From positions 3,906,001 to 3,970,000 of the forward strand of contig NZ_OZ246019.1 in assembly GCF_965230805.1 (NCBI RefSeq): a stretch of 64,000 nucleotides of DNA. The letters run 5' to 3'. The translations under genes and the position numbers were made by a program. Under the pieces are notes generated by a model. The model saw only the letters and a list, made by a program, of their open reading frames with translations. It was not told the DNA's origin and did not search any database. The stretch is from Marinifilum sp965230805 (GTDB lineage: Bacteria; Bacteroidota; Bacteroidia; Bacteroidales; Marinifilaceae). Each line of letters starts with the position of its first letter. Within the stretch, counting starts at the first letter, position 1. This document shows, one piece after another, positions 1-9,576 of this stretch.

Positions 1-1
1 A

Positions 2-2785
2 ATTGATGTACAACTTCAACCTGATATTGAGAACTTAGAGGAAGTAGTTGTTGTTGGGTATGGTACACAAAAGAAAATTAGTGTTACAGGTTCGGTTTCT
101 GTTGTAAAAGAGGAAGCCTTACAATCGACGCCTTCAACTACTTTAGCAACAGCTCTTACAGGTCGTATGCCTGGTGTTGTGGTTGTTCAAAATAGTGGTG
201 AAGCTGGAGCTCAATCAGCACGTATCAGAATTAGAGGTGCCGAAGGTAACCCCTTAGTTTTGGTTGATGGAGTTGAGCGTAGTTTTGAAGATCTTGACCC
301 GGATGAAATAAAGAATATTTCGGTTTTGAAAGATGCTTCGGCAACTGCTGTTTATGGTATTAGAGGTGCTGATGGAGTAATTATTGTAACTACAAAGCGT
401 GGTAATTTCGGAAAACCTAAGATTAAATTTTCTGCCAATTTTGGATTGGTACAAGCAGCTGATCTGCCAGAAATGCTAAATAGCTACGAGTATGCCATGC
501 TTAAAAATGAAGGTACTCTTAATGATGAAGGAGAAAATGCTTCATTACCATACACTGAAGAGGATTTGAGATTGTACCAGACAGGGGAAGATCCTATTTT
601 TCATCCTGATCACAGATGGTATGATGAAATGACAAATGATTTTGGATACCGTCAAAAATATGGTGTAAATATCTCTGGAGGAGCTTCGAAGATTAAATAT
701 TTCGTTTCATTAGGTTATAATAAGGAACGAGATATTTTTAAAGATTTCAATGTTGGATATGATGATGAATCATACTACAACCGTTACAATGTAAGGTCAA
801 ATCTGGATATTGATTTGACACCTACCTCTGTGTTAAGTGTTGATATTGGAGGGCAATTTGCAAAACGTCATAAACCAAATACTGATTTGAGCGGTTCTTA
901 TGGTATTGCCTACTCTGCATTTAGAACGCCGCCAGATGCATTTGCAGGTTTAGTAGATGGAAGGTTGGTTCAATTGGATCGAACAATAGATTACAATACT
1001 CCATTAGAAATGCTTTTCGATAATGGATATAAGGAAACATCTACAAACAAGGTACAGCTGACTGCCAAGTTTAAGCAAAAATTAGATTTTATTACAAAAG
1101 GCTTGGCATTTAATGCAGCAATTTCTTACGATCATGGATACTCAAGTACACTAACTGCAAGTAAGAATGTTCCGGTTTATTATCCTGAAAGAGATGATGC
1201 AACAGGTGATATTACGTATATGCGAGATGGTGCAGAGTCGAGATTAGGAAACTCGAGAGGAGCAGATACTCAATCAAAATTAATAAAGTTTAAATCCGCC
1301 TTAAATTACTCAAGAGAGTTTGGCGATGGTCATCATATTTCTGGAGTAGGTGTATTTACTACAAACGAGAGACATTATTCAGGAATTGGAGATTATTCAT
1401 ATGTTCCTAAAAAATATGTTGAGTTGGCTGCACGTGTTTCATATAATTACAAGCACAAATATTTTCTTGAAGGAAACTTTGGGTACAATGGTTCAGAAAA
1501 CTTTGCAGAAGACAAACGATATGGTTTCTTCCCTGCGGTTTCAGTAGGATGGGTAGTTTCAAAAGAGAAATTCTTCCCTACAAATAGCATACTATCATTT
1601 ATGAAATTTAAAGCTTCTTACGGAGAAGCAGGTAGAGATAATTTTGGTAGTCAAAGATTCTTTTATACCGATGTATATACAATGGAACTTACCGGAGGAT
1701 ATCGATTTGGTATCGACCCAAATGGACAAGGAATTGGAAAGGAATCCAGACTTGGAGCCACAGAATTAACATGGGAAACTCATTACAAACAAAATTATGG
1801 GATTGAAACCAAATGGTTTAGAGATTTTTTGCATGTTGATTTTGAGTATTACAAAAATAGAATCGAGGATAATTTAATAACCAGAAACTCTGTTACTGAA
1901 TTGATTGGAGTAAAATTACCTCCTGTAAATGCTGGTAAGAGTGAAGTGAAGGGATATGAAATTCAAGCTTCAGTTCAAGGTAAGATTGGAAAAGTAAAAT
2001 ACAATCTATACGGGAATTACAATTTCTCAGAGAATAAGAGAATCTATTTCGATGAGGTTGCCCAGGAATATCCATGGCAAGTTAAAACTGGTAAATCTAG
2101 AAATGTAACCACAGGTTTTGAATGGGTAGGCTTTTATACCCAGGAAGAGGTGGATGAAATCGCAGCTGGAAATGCTACACCTGATAATCCTGCTTCGGGA
2201 TATACAGGTAACCTTCAGGCTGGTGACATGAAGTATCGTGACCTAAATGGGGATGGTATAATCAATCAAATTGATGAGAAAGTTTTTGAAAATACCTCGA
2301 CACCAAAAACTACATTTGGTTTTGGAGGAGGATTATCCTACAAAGGGTTTAGTATGAATCTTCATTTTCAGGGAGTTACAGATGTTACTTATAATATACA
2401 AGGTCGAATTAAGGTTCCATTCTTTAATGGCAATGGTAATGGTCTAACTTATGTATTAGACAGATGGACGCCAGAAACTGCGGAAACTGCTAAATTCCCA
2501 AGAATGAGCGCAACAGGTAAAGCTGGAGATCATAATTACAGATCATCTGATTTTTGGTTTAGAGATGCATCTTACATCCGTTTAAAGAATGCTGAAATTG
2601 CATATAGTTTTGCAAATAAGAAGCTAAAGAATTTAGGTATTTCTAAATGTAAGATCTATGCAAATGGATCAAACCTTTATACCTGGACAGATCTAAAGCT
2701 TGTTGATCCAGAAGCCAAGAATGGAGATGCAGTTCCTATTCCACCTAACAAGGTGTTTAACTTTGGAGTTAATGTTACTTTTTAA
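2..2785 (+). CDS. SusC-like TonB-dependent outer-membrane transporter, 5' end cut by the window
   Basis: This is the import channel of a SusCD glycan transporter. The frame is open from base 2, so the gene begins before the window; 927 residues are visible. The first residues carry the linker typical of the family (VVVVGYGTQKK, visible residues 15-25). The TonB plug follows, with VLVDGVERSFEDLDP and the SusC signature ending VYGIRGADGVIIVTTKRG. The rest is a long beta-barrel region ending in a terminal Phe (NVTF), the usual outer-membrane insertion signal. The signal peptide and most of the carboxypeptidase-regulatory-like domain are missing because of the edge, not because of a mutation. A SusD partner starts 24 bp downstream. 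The substrate cannot be read from the sequence; the neighbouring sulfatases suggest a sulfated glycan oligomer. Confidence 0.95.
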   Translation: MDVQLQPDIENLEEVVVVGYGTQKKISVTGSVSVVKEEALQSTPSTTLATALTGRMPGVVVVQNSGEAGAQSARIRIRGAEGNPLVLVDGVERSFEDLDPDEIKNISVLKDASATAVYGIRGADGVIIVTTKRGNFGKPKIKFSANFGLVQAADLPEMLNSYEYAMLKNEGTLNDEGENASLPYTEEDLRLYQTGEDPIFHPDHRWYDEMTNDFGYRQKYGVNISGGASKIKYFVSLGYNKERDIFKDFNVGYDDESYYNRYNVRSNLDIDLTPTSVLSVDIGGQFAKRHKPNTDLSGSYGIAYSAFRTPPDAFAGLVDGRLVQLDRTIDYNTPLEMLFDNGYKETSTNKVQLTAKFKQKLDFITKGLAFNAAISYDHGYSSTLTASKNVPVYYPERDDATGDITYMRDGAESRLGNSRGADTQSKLIKFKSALNYSREFGDGHHISGVGVFTTNERHYSGIGDYSYVPKKYVELAARVSYNYKHKYFLEGNFGYNGSENFAEDKRYGFFPAVSVGWVVSKEKFFPTNSILSFMKFKASYGEAGRDNFGSQRFFYTDVYTMELTGGYRFGIDPNGQGIGKESRLGATELTWETHYKQNYGIETKWFRDFLHVDFEYYKNRIEDNLITRNSVTELIGVKLPPVNAGKSEVKGYEIQASVQGKIGKVKYNLYGNYNFSENKRIYFDEVAQEYPWQVKTGKSRNVTTGFEWVGFYTQEEVDEIAAGNATPDNPASGYTGNLQAGDMKYRDLNGDGIINQIDEKVFENTSTPKTTFGFGGGLSYKGFSMNLHFQGVTDVTYNIQGRIKVPFFNGNGNGLTYVLDRWTPETAETAKFPRMSATGKAGDHNYRSSDFWFRDASYIRLKNAEIAYSFANKKLKNLGISKCKIYANGSNLYTWTDLKLVDPEAKNGDAVPIPPNKVFNFGVNVTF

Positions 2786-2809
2786 TTGTGTTTTTGAAAG
2801 TATAGAAGT

Positions 2810-4591
2810 ATGAAAAATATTATAAAATATATAGGAGGGATAGCTGTACTTGGGCTAATGGCTCATTTCAATTATTCTTGCGATAATTATTTTGACGAAC
2901 CAGTAGTGCAAGATATTACTACTGAAGATATTTATGGCGATACAATTAATGCCATTACATCTCTAAATGGTGCTTACTATTTAGTACCACACTTGTGGCC
3001 AAGTCATACCGGATTTCAGGATGGTGGAAACCGGAACTCTAATAGGATGGATTTAAATCTTACTGGAGTAATCTGTGATGAGGCAGCAAGTAGTCCAAAC
3101 TGGATGGGGGCTCATAAGTTATACTATAATGGTTCTATAAATCCTGCGAATACGGATGTTAAACAATCTGAATTTCTTTTTAAAGAGCCTTATTATTACA
3201 TGAGAAGAGCATTTAACTATCTAAATAATGTTGAGAATATACCAAATGCCACTGAAAGTTATATTAAAAGAACTTCGGCTGAGGCCAGAATGCTTGTAGC
3301 TCTTGGGTATTTTGCACTAATAAAAAGATATGGTAGTGTGCCTTGGATTGATAAAGCTTTAACGGCCAATGATGAGGTAGATGAGACCAGAATGCCTTTG
3401 GTTGATATCATTGGGAAGGTGGATAGCATTATTGTAAGAGCTCTACCAGATTTACCTGATAGATGGAGTGATAATCATCAGGGAAGAGTAACTAAAGCTT
3501 CTGCTTACTTTTTAAGATCACGCTTAGCATTATGGGCTGCGAGTCCGTTGTTCAATACAGGTACTCCTTATTTGGATGCTGGAGAAGCTAATTCTGCAAT
3601 CTGTATGGGAAATTATGATCCAAATCGTTGGAGAATCGCAGCAGACAGAGCTAAAGAAGCAATCGATTATTGTGAATCACAAGGTTTTGAACTGGTGAAT
3701 ACAGGGGATCCAATTGCTGATTATACATTTGCGACAAGAGATTTAGTAGGAAATCAGAGAAATACAGAAGTAATTTTGTTTTCAAGAATCCATTCTTCGC
3801 GTCAGGCTAAGAATAATCCATCAGGCACCTTTTATTTTAGACACATGCCTCCTGGTAAAACCAAATCTTCAAAAGGAGCAGCAGCATTATGTCCAACTCA
3901 GAATTTTGTAGAATTGTACGAAACAGTTGATGGAAGCGAAGTAGATTTAACCAAGTCTAATCCATGGGCTAACTTAGATCCACGTTTTCATGCCTCAATT
4001 ATTCATGATAAAGCAAGCTTTGGAGGATCCAAATTGGGAATTATGCCTAAGAAGCATAAAGATGCTGATAAGAAGCTTGATAAGTATAATGATCAATGGG
4101 TGACAGGTTTCTTTATGAGAAAGTTTTTACATGAAGAGCAATATACCGATCCAAATTTATCTTTTGATGCTCCTTATTTCTGCATGCGTTTACCCGAATT
4201 GTATTTCAACTATGCGGAGGCATTAAATGAATATGACCCAGGTAATGCAGATATTACAACCTACCTTAATAAAACTCGAGAAAGAGTTGGAATGCCAGAT
4301 ATTGCGTCGATGGGACAAGATGAAATGCGTGAAGCTATCAGAAATGAAAAGGCAGTTGAAATGGCATTTGAAGATCAAAGATTTTTTGATTTAAAAAGAT
4401 GGAAAATGGGTGAGAAGAGCATGGAAATACGTCGCGGAATTCAAAGAATTAAGTCAGGAGGATACGAAATTAAAAACTGTACTGACGATCGGCAATTTTC
4501 GCAAGGTTGGCAGGATAAGTATTACCTGTGGCCTTTCCCATTGGAGGAAGTGCAAAGAGGGTTTGGATTGGTTCAAAATCCAGGTTATTAA
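2810..4591 (+). CDS. SusD-like surface glycan-binding lipoprotein
   Basis: A 593-residue SusD/RagB family lipoprotein that forms the lid on the preceding SusC channel and binds the oligosaccharide. The signal peptide ends at the lipobox HFNYSC, with Cys24 as the likely lipidated residue. The N-terminal part has the helical repeat region with MLVALGYFALIKRYGSVPW. The C-terminal part has the family motif of the type RNEKAVEMAFEDQRFFDLKRW, and the protein ends LVQNPGY, as SusD proteins usually do. It lies 24 bp after the susC stop and 27 bp before the next susC, so the two pairs are probably co-transcribed. Family assignment is firm; ligand unknown. Confidence 0.95.
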   Translation: MKNIIKYIGGIAVLGLMAHFNYSCDNYFDEPVVQDITTEDIYGDTINAITSLNGAYYLVPHLWPSHTGFQDGGNRNSNRMDLNLTGVICDEAASSPNWMGAHKLYYNGSINPANTDVKQSEFLFKEPYYYMRRAFNYLNNVENIPNATESYIKRTSAEARMLVALGYFALIKRYGSVPWIDKALTANDEVDETRMPLVDIIGKVDSIIVRALPDLPDRWSDNHQGRVTKASAYFLRSRLALWAASPLFNTGTPYLDAGEANSAICMGNYDPNRWRIAADRAKEAIDYCESQGFELVNTGDPIADYTFATRDLVGNQRNTEVILFSRIHSSRQAKNNPSGTFYFRHMPPGKTKSSKGAAALCPTQNFVELYETVDGSEVDLTKSNPWANLDPRFHASIIHDKASFGGSKLGIMPKKHKDADKKLDKYNDQWVTGFFMRKFLHEEQYTDPNLSFDAPYFCMRLPELYFNYAEALNEYDPGNADITTYLNKTRERVGMPDIASMGQDEMREAIRNEKAVEMAFEDQRFFDLKRWKMGEKSMEIRRGIQRIKSGGYEIKNCTDDRQFSQGWQDKYYLWPFPLEEVQRGFGLVQNPGY

Positions 4592-4618
4592 AAGTTTAAT
4601 GAATTGAAAGAATAACCT

Positions 4619-7600
4619 ATGAAAAAAAATATAATAAAGATGAGCAAACTGATATTAATGATATTAATACTGTTTGCAGGTTCCTCACAAGCGTTTGCAA
4701 AAACATATCAGAAAATAACTGGTATTGTAAAAAATGGAGATCAGTCTCCAGCATCAAATGTTGTTGTGTTTGAAGCCAAATCGGGAGCGATCGTAACAAC
4801 AAATAGTAACGGGATTTTTAATATTGAGAATCTTAAAGGCGATAGGTTAACGATTAAAAAAGGAAATGATATTTTAAAGCAGATTGATGTTGATTCATCT
4901 TATGTAGAGATTGTTCTTGATCGTTTGTTTGAAGACAAGAAGGTTACAGTTGCTTTTGACAATCAGAAGCGAAGTGAGATGACAGGTGCTGTTGATGTAA
5001 TTAATTACGATGATTTTGATAACATGAGTGTTACTAATACTCATCATGTAACACAGGGACAATTTGCAGGTTTGACCACCAGATTAGATGGAGGTGAACC
5101 TGGAAGTAATGGCATGACTTTCCTTGTAAGAGGCAGAGGATCGTTTAATTCTAATAAACCTCTAATGTTAATAGATGGTTTTGAAGGAAACTTTGCTCAT
5201 TTAAGTTCGGACGAAATAGAGAGTATCACTGTATTGAAAGATGCAGTATCAACAGCAATGTATGGTATGCGTGGTGCAAATGGGGTAATACTGGTTACAA
5301 CAAAAAAAGGATTCGAAGGCAAAACAAAATTCACCGTAAGCGGGGAGACAGGAATAATGAAGCCTTCGGAATTACCAAATTTTGTAAATGCTAATCAATA
5401 TGCATCATTGGTAAATCAAACTATGATGAATGAGGGCTTGTTGCCAAGATATACCAATGAACAGTTGCAAGCTTACCAAGCAGGAAATGATCCATATAAC
5501 AATCCTGATATTGATTGGATGGATGAGATGCTAAGAAGTTCAGCTATGTATTATAATGCAAGTGCACAAGCAAGAGGTGGTAGCGACCGATTGAAGTTCT
5601 TCGTTATGGGATCGTACATGTATGCTGATGGATTACTGGATCATACTGAGGAAAATTCAGGTTATAGCACACAAACTAAATTCGGACGCCTTAATTTTCG
5701 TTCAAATGTAGAAGTGAAAGTAAATGAGAACACCGATTTTGCTGTAGGATTTGGCGGAAGGCTTGAGGATCGTGATGATCCGCAAGTGGGTGTTGGCGAT
5801 TTTATGGATAACTTATATGCTACACCAGCCAATCGCTATGTCATGTACAATGAAGATGGATCGTTTGGAGGTACTGACAAATACCGAAACAATCCTATGG
5901 CTCAAATGGTTGGGAAAGGATATAAGGAAGCACACAACAGAACCTTTAATGTTGATTTAAGACTAAATCATAAAATGGATTACTTGTTAAGTGGTTTAAG
6001 TGCTGGTGTTGATGTTTCATTTAGAAATTACTTTTCGGTTACCGAGAAATACAAAGCTTCTTATGCTGTTTTTGATAAGGTAGGAACAACGATTAATGAA
6101 GAAGGTGATGAGGTGCCAGTTTATCATCAATATGGAACAGAATCTCCTAGAGAATATGATAAAAGAGAGAAATCGCAAGACCATTCGAATATGTATCGAG
6201 CATATTTGGAGTACAACAAATCAGTTAATGAGAGTGATTTTTATGCTAAAATCATTTATCAAGGCGATAAATATGTGCGTGGAAATGACGCTGAGCCTTA
6301 TTTATATAATGGAGTTTCAGCACGATTTAAATACGGATATAAGAAAAAGTACTTTGCAGAATTAACAGCAAGTTATAATGGTTCAAATGCTTATAATCCG
6401 GATGATCAATATGGATTCTTTCCAGCTCTTGGTGTAAGTTGGATTTTAAGTAATGAGGATTTTATAAAAGAAAATTCTGCAATTAATTTTATGAAATTGA
6501 GAGCATCATTTGGTAAAACGGGTAGTGATCTATTAGATGGTTATAGGAGGTTTATGTATTTGTCGAATTATAATGCTGGGGATGACAAGTATAGGTTTGG
6601 AACTAACAAGTTAACTACTTACGATGGATTATCAGAGCAAGATATTGCAAATCCTGATGCTAAATGGGAAGATTCATATATGGGTAATATTGGTGTAGAT
6701 GTTCGATTTCTTACCAATTGGAATTTAACTGTTGATGCTTTTTATGAAAGAAGAATAGATATACTTCAATCATTAGACAATGTTACATCTGACATGATTG
6801 GTATTACTTTACCAAGAATCAATTTTGGTGAAGTGGAAAATAAAGGTGTTGAATTCACATTGGCGTATAAAAATCAGGTAACTGATAAATTGTTTGTAGG
6901 ATTTAGAGGTAATTTGGGATATACAAGAAATGAAATCAAGGAATATTATCAAGGGGATAATGTGATTACACCTAGAATTGGTAATTCTGTTGGGCAAACC
7001 TACGGATATATTACAGATGGATTTTACGCAGATGCTAATGATATAGCAAACTCGCCAATTAATACTTTTGATAATGTACAAGCTGGAGATGTGAAATATC
7101 GTGATATTAGTGGACCAAATGGAACCCCTGATGGTCAAATCGACAAATATGATGAAACCGCAATTGGTTACCAGGATGTTCCTGAGATTCACTTTGGATT
7201 TCAACTAGATCTTGCTTACGGAAACTTATACTTAAATGCAATGTTTGATGGTGTTGCCAATCGTGATATCATGATGAATGATAATGACATTTATCGACCA
7301 CTACGTGGTGGCTACGATAACATTTCAGATTTTGCAGCAAATAATTATTGGACTCCTGAAAGAGGCAATTCTGCATTACTTCCTCGATTAACGGTTAAGG
7401 ATAATTACAATAACTATAAACAAAGTACCCTTTATCAGGTTAATGGTAATTACATCAGATTACGCTCGGCAGAGCTTGGATATAAAATTCCAAGAAAATT
7501 GTTGAACAATTTAAAAATTGCTGATGCAAAGCTGTTTGTAAGAGGTTATAATATTTTCTCAATTGACAATGCAAAAGGAGTTGATCCTGAAATACAGAAG

Positions 7601-7651
7601 GGTTACCCATTGTTGAAATCATACAATATGGGAGTTAAAGTTCAATTTTAA
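4619..7651 (+). CDS. SusC-like TonB-dependent outer-membrane transporter (second pair)
   Basis: A complete 1010-residue SusC homologue. The signal peptide runs to about residue 27 (LFAGSSQAFA). A carboxypeptidase-regulatory-like domain follows at roughly 32-110, then the TonB plug around 120-225 with LMLIDGFEGNFAHLSSDEI and AMYGMRGANGVILVTTKKG, and the beta-barrel to the terminal QF. The linker before the plug is odd: the usual V-GYG-QKK stretch is replaced by VTVAFDNQKRSEMTG. This pair is therefore divergent from pair 1 rather than a recent copy of it. It directly follows the first susD, and its own susD starts 7 bp after the stop. Confidence 0.95.
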   Translation: MKKNIIKMSKLILMILILFAGSSQAFAKTYQKITGIVKNGDQSPASNVVVFEAKSGAIVTTNSNGIFNIENLKGDRLTIKKGNDILKQIDVDSSYVEIVLDRLFEDKKVTVAFDNQKRSEMTGAVDVINYDDFDNMSVTNTHHVTQGQFAGLTTRLDGGEPGSNGMTFLVRGRGSFNSNKPLMLIDGFEGNFAHLSSDEIESITVLKDAVSTAMYGMRGANGVILVTTKKGFEGKTKFTVSGETGIMKPSELPNFVNANQYASLVNQTMMNEGLLPRYTNEQLQAYQAGNDPYNNPDIDWMDEMLRSSAMYYNASAQARGGSDRLKFFVMGSYMYADGLLDHTEENSGYSTQTKFGRLNFRSNVEVKVNENTDFAVGFGGRLEDRDDPQVGVGDFMDNLYATPANRYVMYNEDGSFGGTDKYRNNPMAQMVGKGYKEAHNRTFNVDLRLNHKMDYLLSGLSAGVDVSFRNYFSVTEKYKASYAVFDKVGTTINEEGDEVPVYHQYGTESPREYDKREKSQDHSNMYRAYLEYNKSVNESDFYAKIIYQGDKYVRGNDAEPYLYNGVSARFKYGYKKKYFAELTASYNGSNAYNPDDQYGFFPALGVSWILSNEDFIKENSAINFMKLRASFGKTGSDLLDGYRRFMYLSNYNAGDDKYRFGTNKLTTYDGLSEQDIANPDAKWEDSYMGNIGVDVRFLTNWNLTVDAFYERRIDILQSLDNVTSDMIGITLPRINFGEVENKGVEFTLAYKNQVTDKLFVGFRGNLGYTRNEIKEYYQGDNVITPRIGNSVGQTYGYITDGFYADANDIANSPINTFDNVQAGDVKYRDISGPNGTPDGQIDKYDETAIGYQDVPEIHFGFQLDLAYGNLYLNAMFDGVANRDIMMNDNDIYRPLRGGYDNISDFAANNYWTPERGNSALLPRLTVKDNYNNYKQSTLYQVNGNYIRLRSAELGYKIPRKLLNNLKIADAKLFVRGYNIFSIDNAKGVDPEIQKGYPLLKSYNMGVKVQF

Positions 7652-7657
7652 AGATTC

Positions 7658-9346
7658 ATGACAATGAGATTAATAAATAAAATCAAAATATATTTCCTTG
7701 TCTTTACAAGTGTTTGTGTTGGATTTTCATGCGATAGTGATTTAGAGTATGAAGATGAAAAAGCATTTAGTGAAGATTTGGTTTGGGCAGAGTATGATTA
7801 CATACGACGAAGTATGGCGGCTGTATATGCAAGAGTTCCTAAAGTTCAAGCGCATGTTGATGGAGCATATTTAGCTTCCGCAACTGATGATTCTGATCAT
7901 TCTAATGAAAGTTCTGATGTTGCTCGTTATAATAGAGGAAGTTGGGATATGCATAATAATCCATTGGATTCATGGGAACGCAATTACCGTGGAATTTATC
8001 TTGCTAATGAGTTTATTAGAAATATCGATACCGTTACACTATACAATGAAAGGTTTAATGAAACCAATTATGAGGCTTTCCTGGAAGATGTTGAAAGGTA
8101 TAAAGGAGAAGCCCGTTTTTTAAAGGCATACTTTCATTTTGAACTGTTAAAACGATATGGAGGTATTCCAATCATGGATGAAGTTAGTTCAATTGAAAAT
8201 GGAGTAGATCTGCCAAGAAATTCCTACAACGAAGTGGTTGACTACATTGCTGAAACCTGTGATTCGGCCATGAATTATATGCCAGATTACGTGAGTGCTG
8301 ATGTGGATTATGGTACAGCGTCCGATGCTGCAGCATTGGCATTAAAATCAAGAGCTTACTTGTATGCAGCAAGTGAATTGAATAATCAATCAGGTACTCA
8401 CGATAATTACTATGATAGTTGTGCCGTAGCTTCTGCTGCAATTATTAATATGGGGCATTTTCAACTAGAAAATTACGGTGATTTATTTACTGCTATGGAT
8501 GGTAAACAAACAAAAAATCTAGAAGTAATTTTTGATTTCAGAGAGGGGACTTCAAATGATTTAGAAATTAATAATTATCCTGTTGGTTACGATAAAGGTA
8601 AAGGCTTTACAAATCCATCGCAAAATTTAGTGGATGCCTACGAAATGACAGACGGAACAACATTTGATTGGAATGACCCTGTTCATGCAGCGGATCCATA
8701 CCTTAACCGAGACGCTCGCTTTTATGCAAGCATTATTTACAATGGAGCTACCGTTCAGGGAAGAGAAGTTGAATGTTATACCGGAGGGTTAGATGCTCCA
8801 GGGCAAACAGATTTCTATGGAACAAAAACAGGATATTATCTTAAGAAAGGTTTAAATATGGATTTAGATCTTGTTTCAGATGGAAAATCTAAACATTATT
8901 GGTTTTACTTCAGATATGCTGAAGTGCTATTGAATTATGCCGAAGCAATGAATGAATTGTATGGTCCTGATTCTGATCCAAATGCATATGGATTAACCGC
9001 AAGAGAAGCAATTAATATGGTTCGAACTCGCGCAGGTCAGCCTGATTTGTCAGCTGTAACTGCTCCTGATCAGGATACTTTCAGAGAGCGATTGAGAAAT
9101 GAACGTCGTGTAGAACTGGCTTTCGAGGATCATAGATTTTGGGATGTTAGAAGATGGATGATCGGAAATGAAACCCTTGGAGCAACAGTTAAAGGAGTTG
9201 ATGTTGTTAAAAATGAGGATGATACTTTTACTTATACTGTAAAAGATGTGGAGAATAGAGTTTTTGAGGATAAAATGAACTTTTTCCCAATTCCATATGA
9301 TGAGATGAGAAGTACATCAAATCTTACTCAAACTACGGGCTGGTAG
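7658..9346 (+). CDS. SusD-like surface glycan-binding lipoprotein (second pair)
   Basis: A 562-residue SusD/RagB homologue, partner of the susC just upstream (6 bp gap). The signal peptide ends at VGFSC, with Cys25 as the lipidation site; a second ATG two codons in (7664) is an equally possible start. The helical region contains GEARFLKAYFHFELLKRYGGIP. The C-terminal half has RNERRVELAFEDHRFWDVRRW, and the protein ends LTQTTGW, a variant of the usual QNPGY ending. A hairpin 24 bp after the stop closes the unit. Confidence 0.95.
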   Translation: MTMRLINKIKIYFLVFTSVCVGFSCDSDLEYEDEKAFSEDLVWAEYDYIRRSMAAVYARVPKVQAHVDGAYLASATDDSDHSNESSDVARYNRGSWDMHNNPLDSWERNYRGIYLANEFIRNIDTVTLYNERFNETNYEAFLEDVERYKGEARFLKAYFHFELLKRYGGIPIMDEVSSIENGVDLPRNSYNEVVDYIAETCDSAMNYMPDYVSADVDYGTASDAAALALKSRAYLYAASELNNQSGTHDNYYDSCAVASAAIINMGHFQLENYGDLFTAMDGKQTKNLEVIFDFREGTSNDLEINNYPVGYDKGKGFTNPSQNLVDAYEMTDGTTFDWNDPVHAADPYLNRDARFYASIIYNGATVQGREVECYTGGLDAPGQTDFYGTKTGYYLKKGLNMDLDLVSDGKSKHYWFYFRYAEVLLNYAEAMNELYGPDSDPNAYGLTAREAINMVRTRAGQPDLSAVTAPDQDTFRERLRNERRVELAFEDHRFWDVRRWMIGNETLGATVKGVDVVKNEDDTFTYTVKDVENRVFEDKMNFFPIPYDEMRSTSNLTQTTGW

Positions 9347-9369
9347 ATAAAAGATTTTCTTAGTTTACA

Positions 9370-9400
9370 GAGAACATTGAATTGCTTGATTAATGTTCTC
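9370..9400 (+). terminator. Hairpin after the tandem SusCD unit
   Basis: A perfect 9-bp inverted repeat, GAGAACATT / AATGTTCTC, with a 13-nt loop lies 24 bp after the susD stop. There is no long T run behind it, so the terminator call is moderate. Confidence 0.45.
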
Positions 9401-9458
9401 ACCACGGTTATTTTATCTAAGATGATTAGATGTTAATATTTGAGTATAATATAACCTA

Positions 9459-9493
9459 CGGGAGCGTTTTCGAAGATTGAGAACGTTCCCGAA
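9459..9493. promoter_or_regulatory. Paired LacI-type operator sites upstream of the first sulfatase block
   Basis: Two near-palindromes occur here: CGGGAGCGTTTTCGA (9459-9473) and TGAGAACGTTCCCGA (9479-9493). Both are variants of GGGAACGTTCCC, and their central CG steps are 19 bp apart. The same motif recurs at 24678-24723 and beside the lacI-type gene at 33321-33366. Target sites of that LacI-family regulator are the simplest reading. Confidence 0.7.
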
Positions 9494-9538
9494 ATCAATT
9501 TTTAACTCAACTTTAAAAATAGGGGTGTGATAAAATTA

Positions 9539-9546
9539 TATTTTTG
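9539..9546 (+). promoter_or_regulatory. Possible Bacteroidetes -7 element (TATTTTTG)
   Basis: TATTTTTG fits the Bacteroidetes -7 consensus TAnnTTTG and lies 31 bp before the sulfatase ATG. No convincing -33 TTTG is seen at the right distance. If this promoter is real, the operator pair lies upstream of it rather than across it. Confidence 0.3.
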
Positions 9547-9576
9547 AATATAATTTTGAATTTGACTTATTAAAAG

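Noticed and set aside
6809..7204. 131-codon minus-strand frame inside the second susC
   Set aside because: It lies fully within a well-supported SusC gene and its translation has no recognisable domain.
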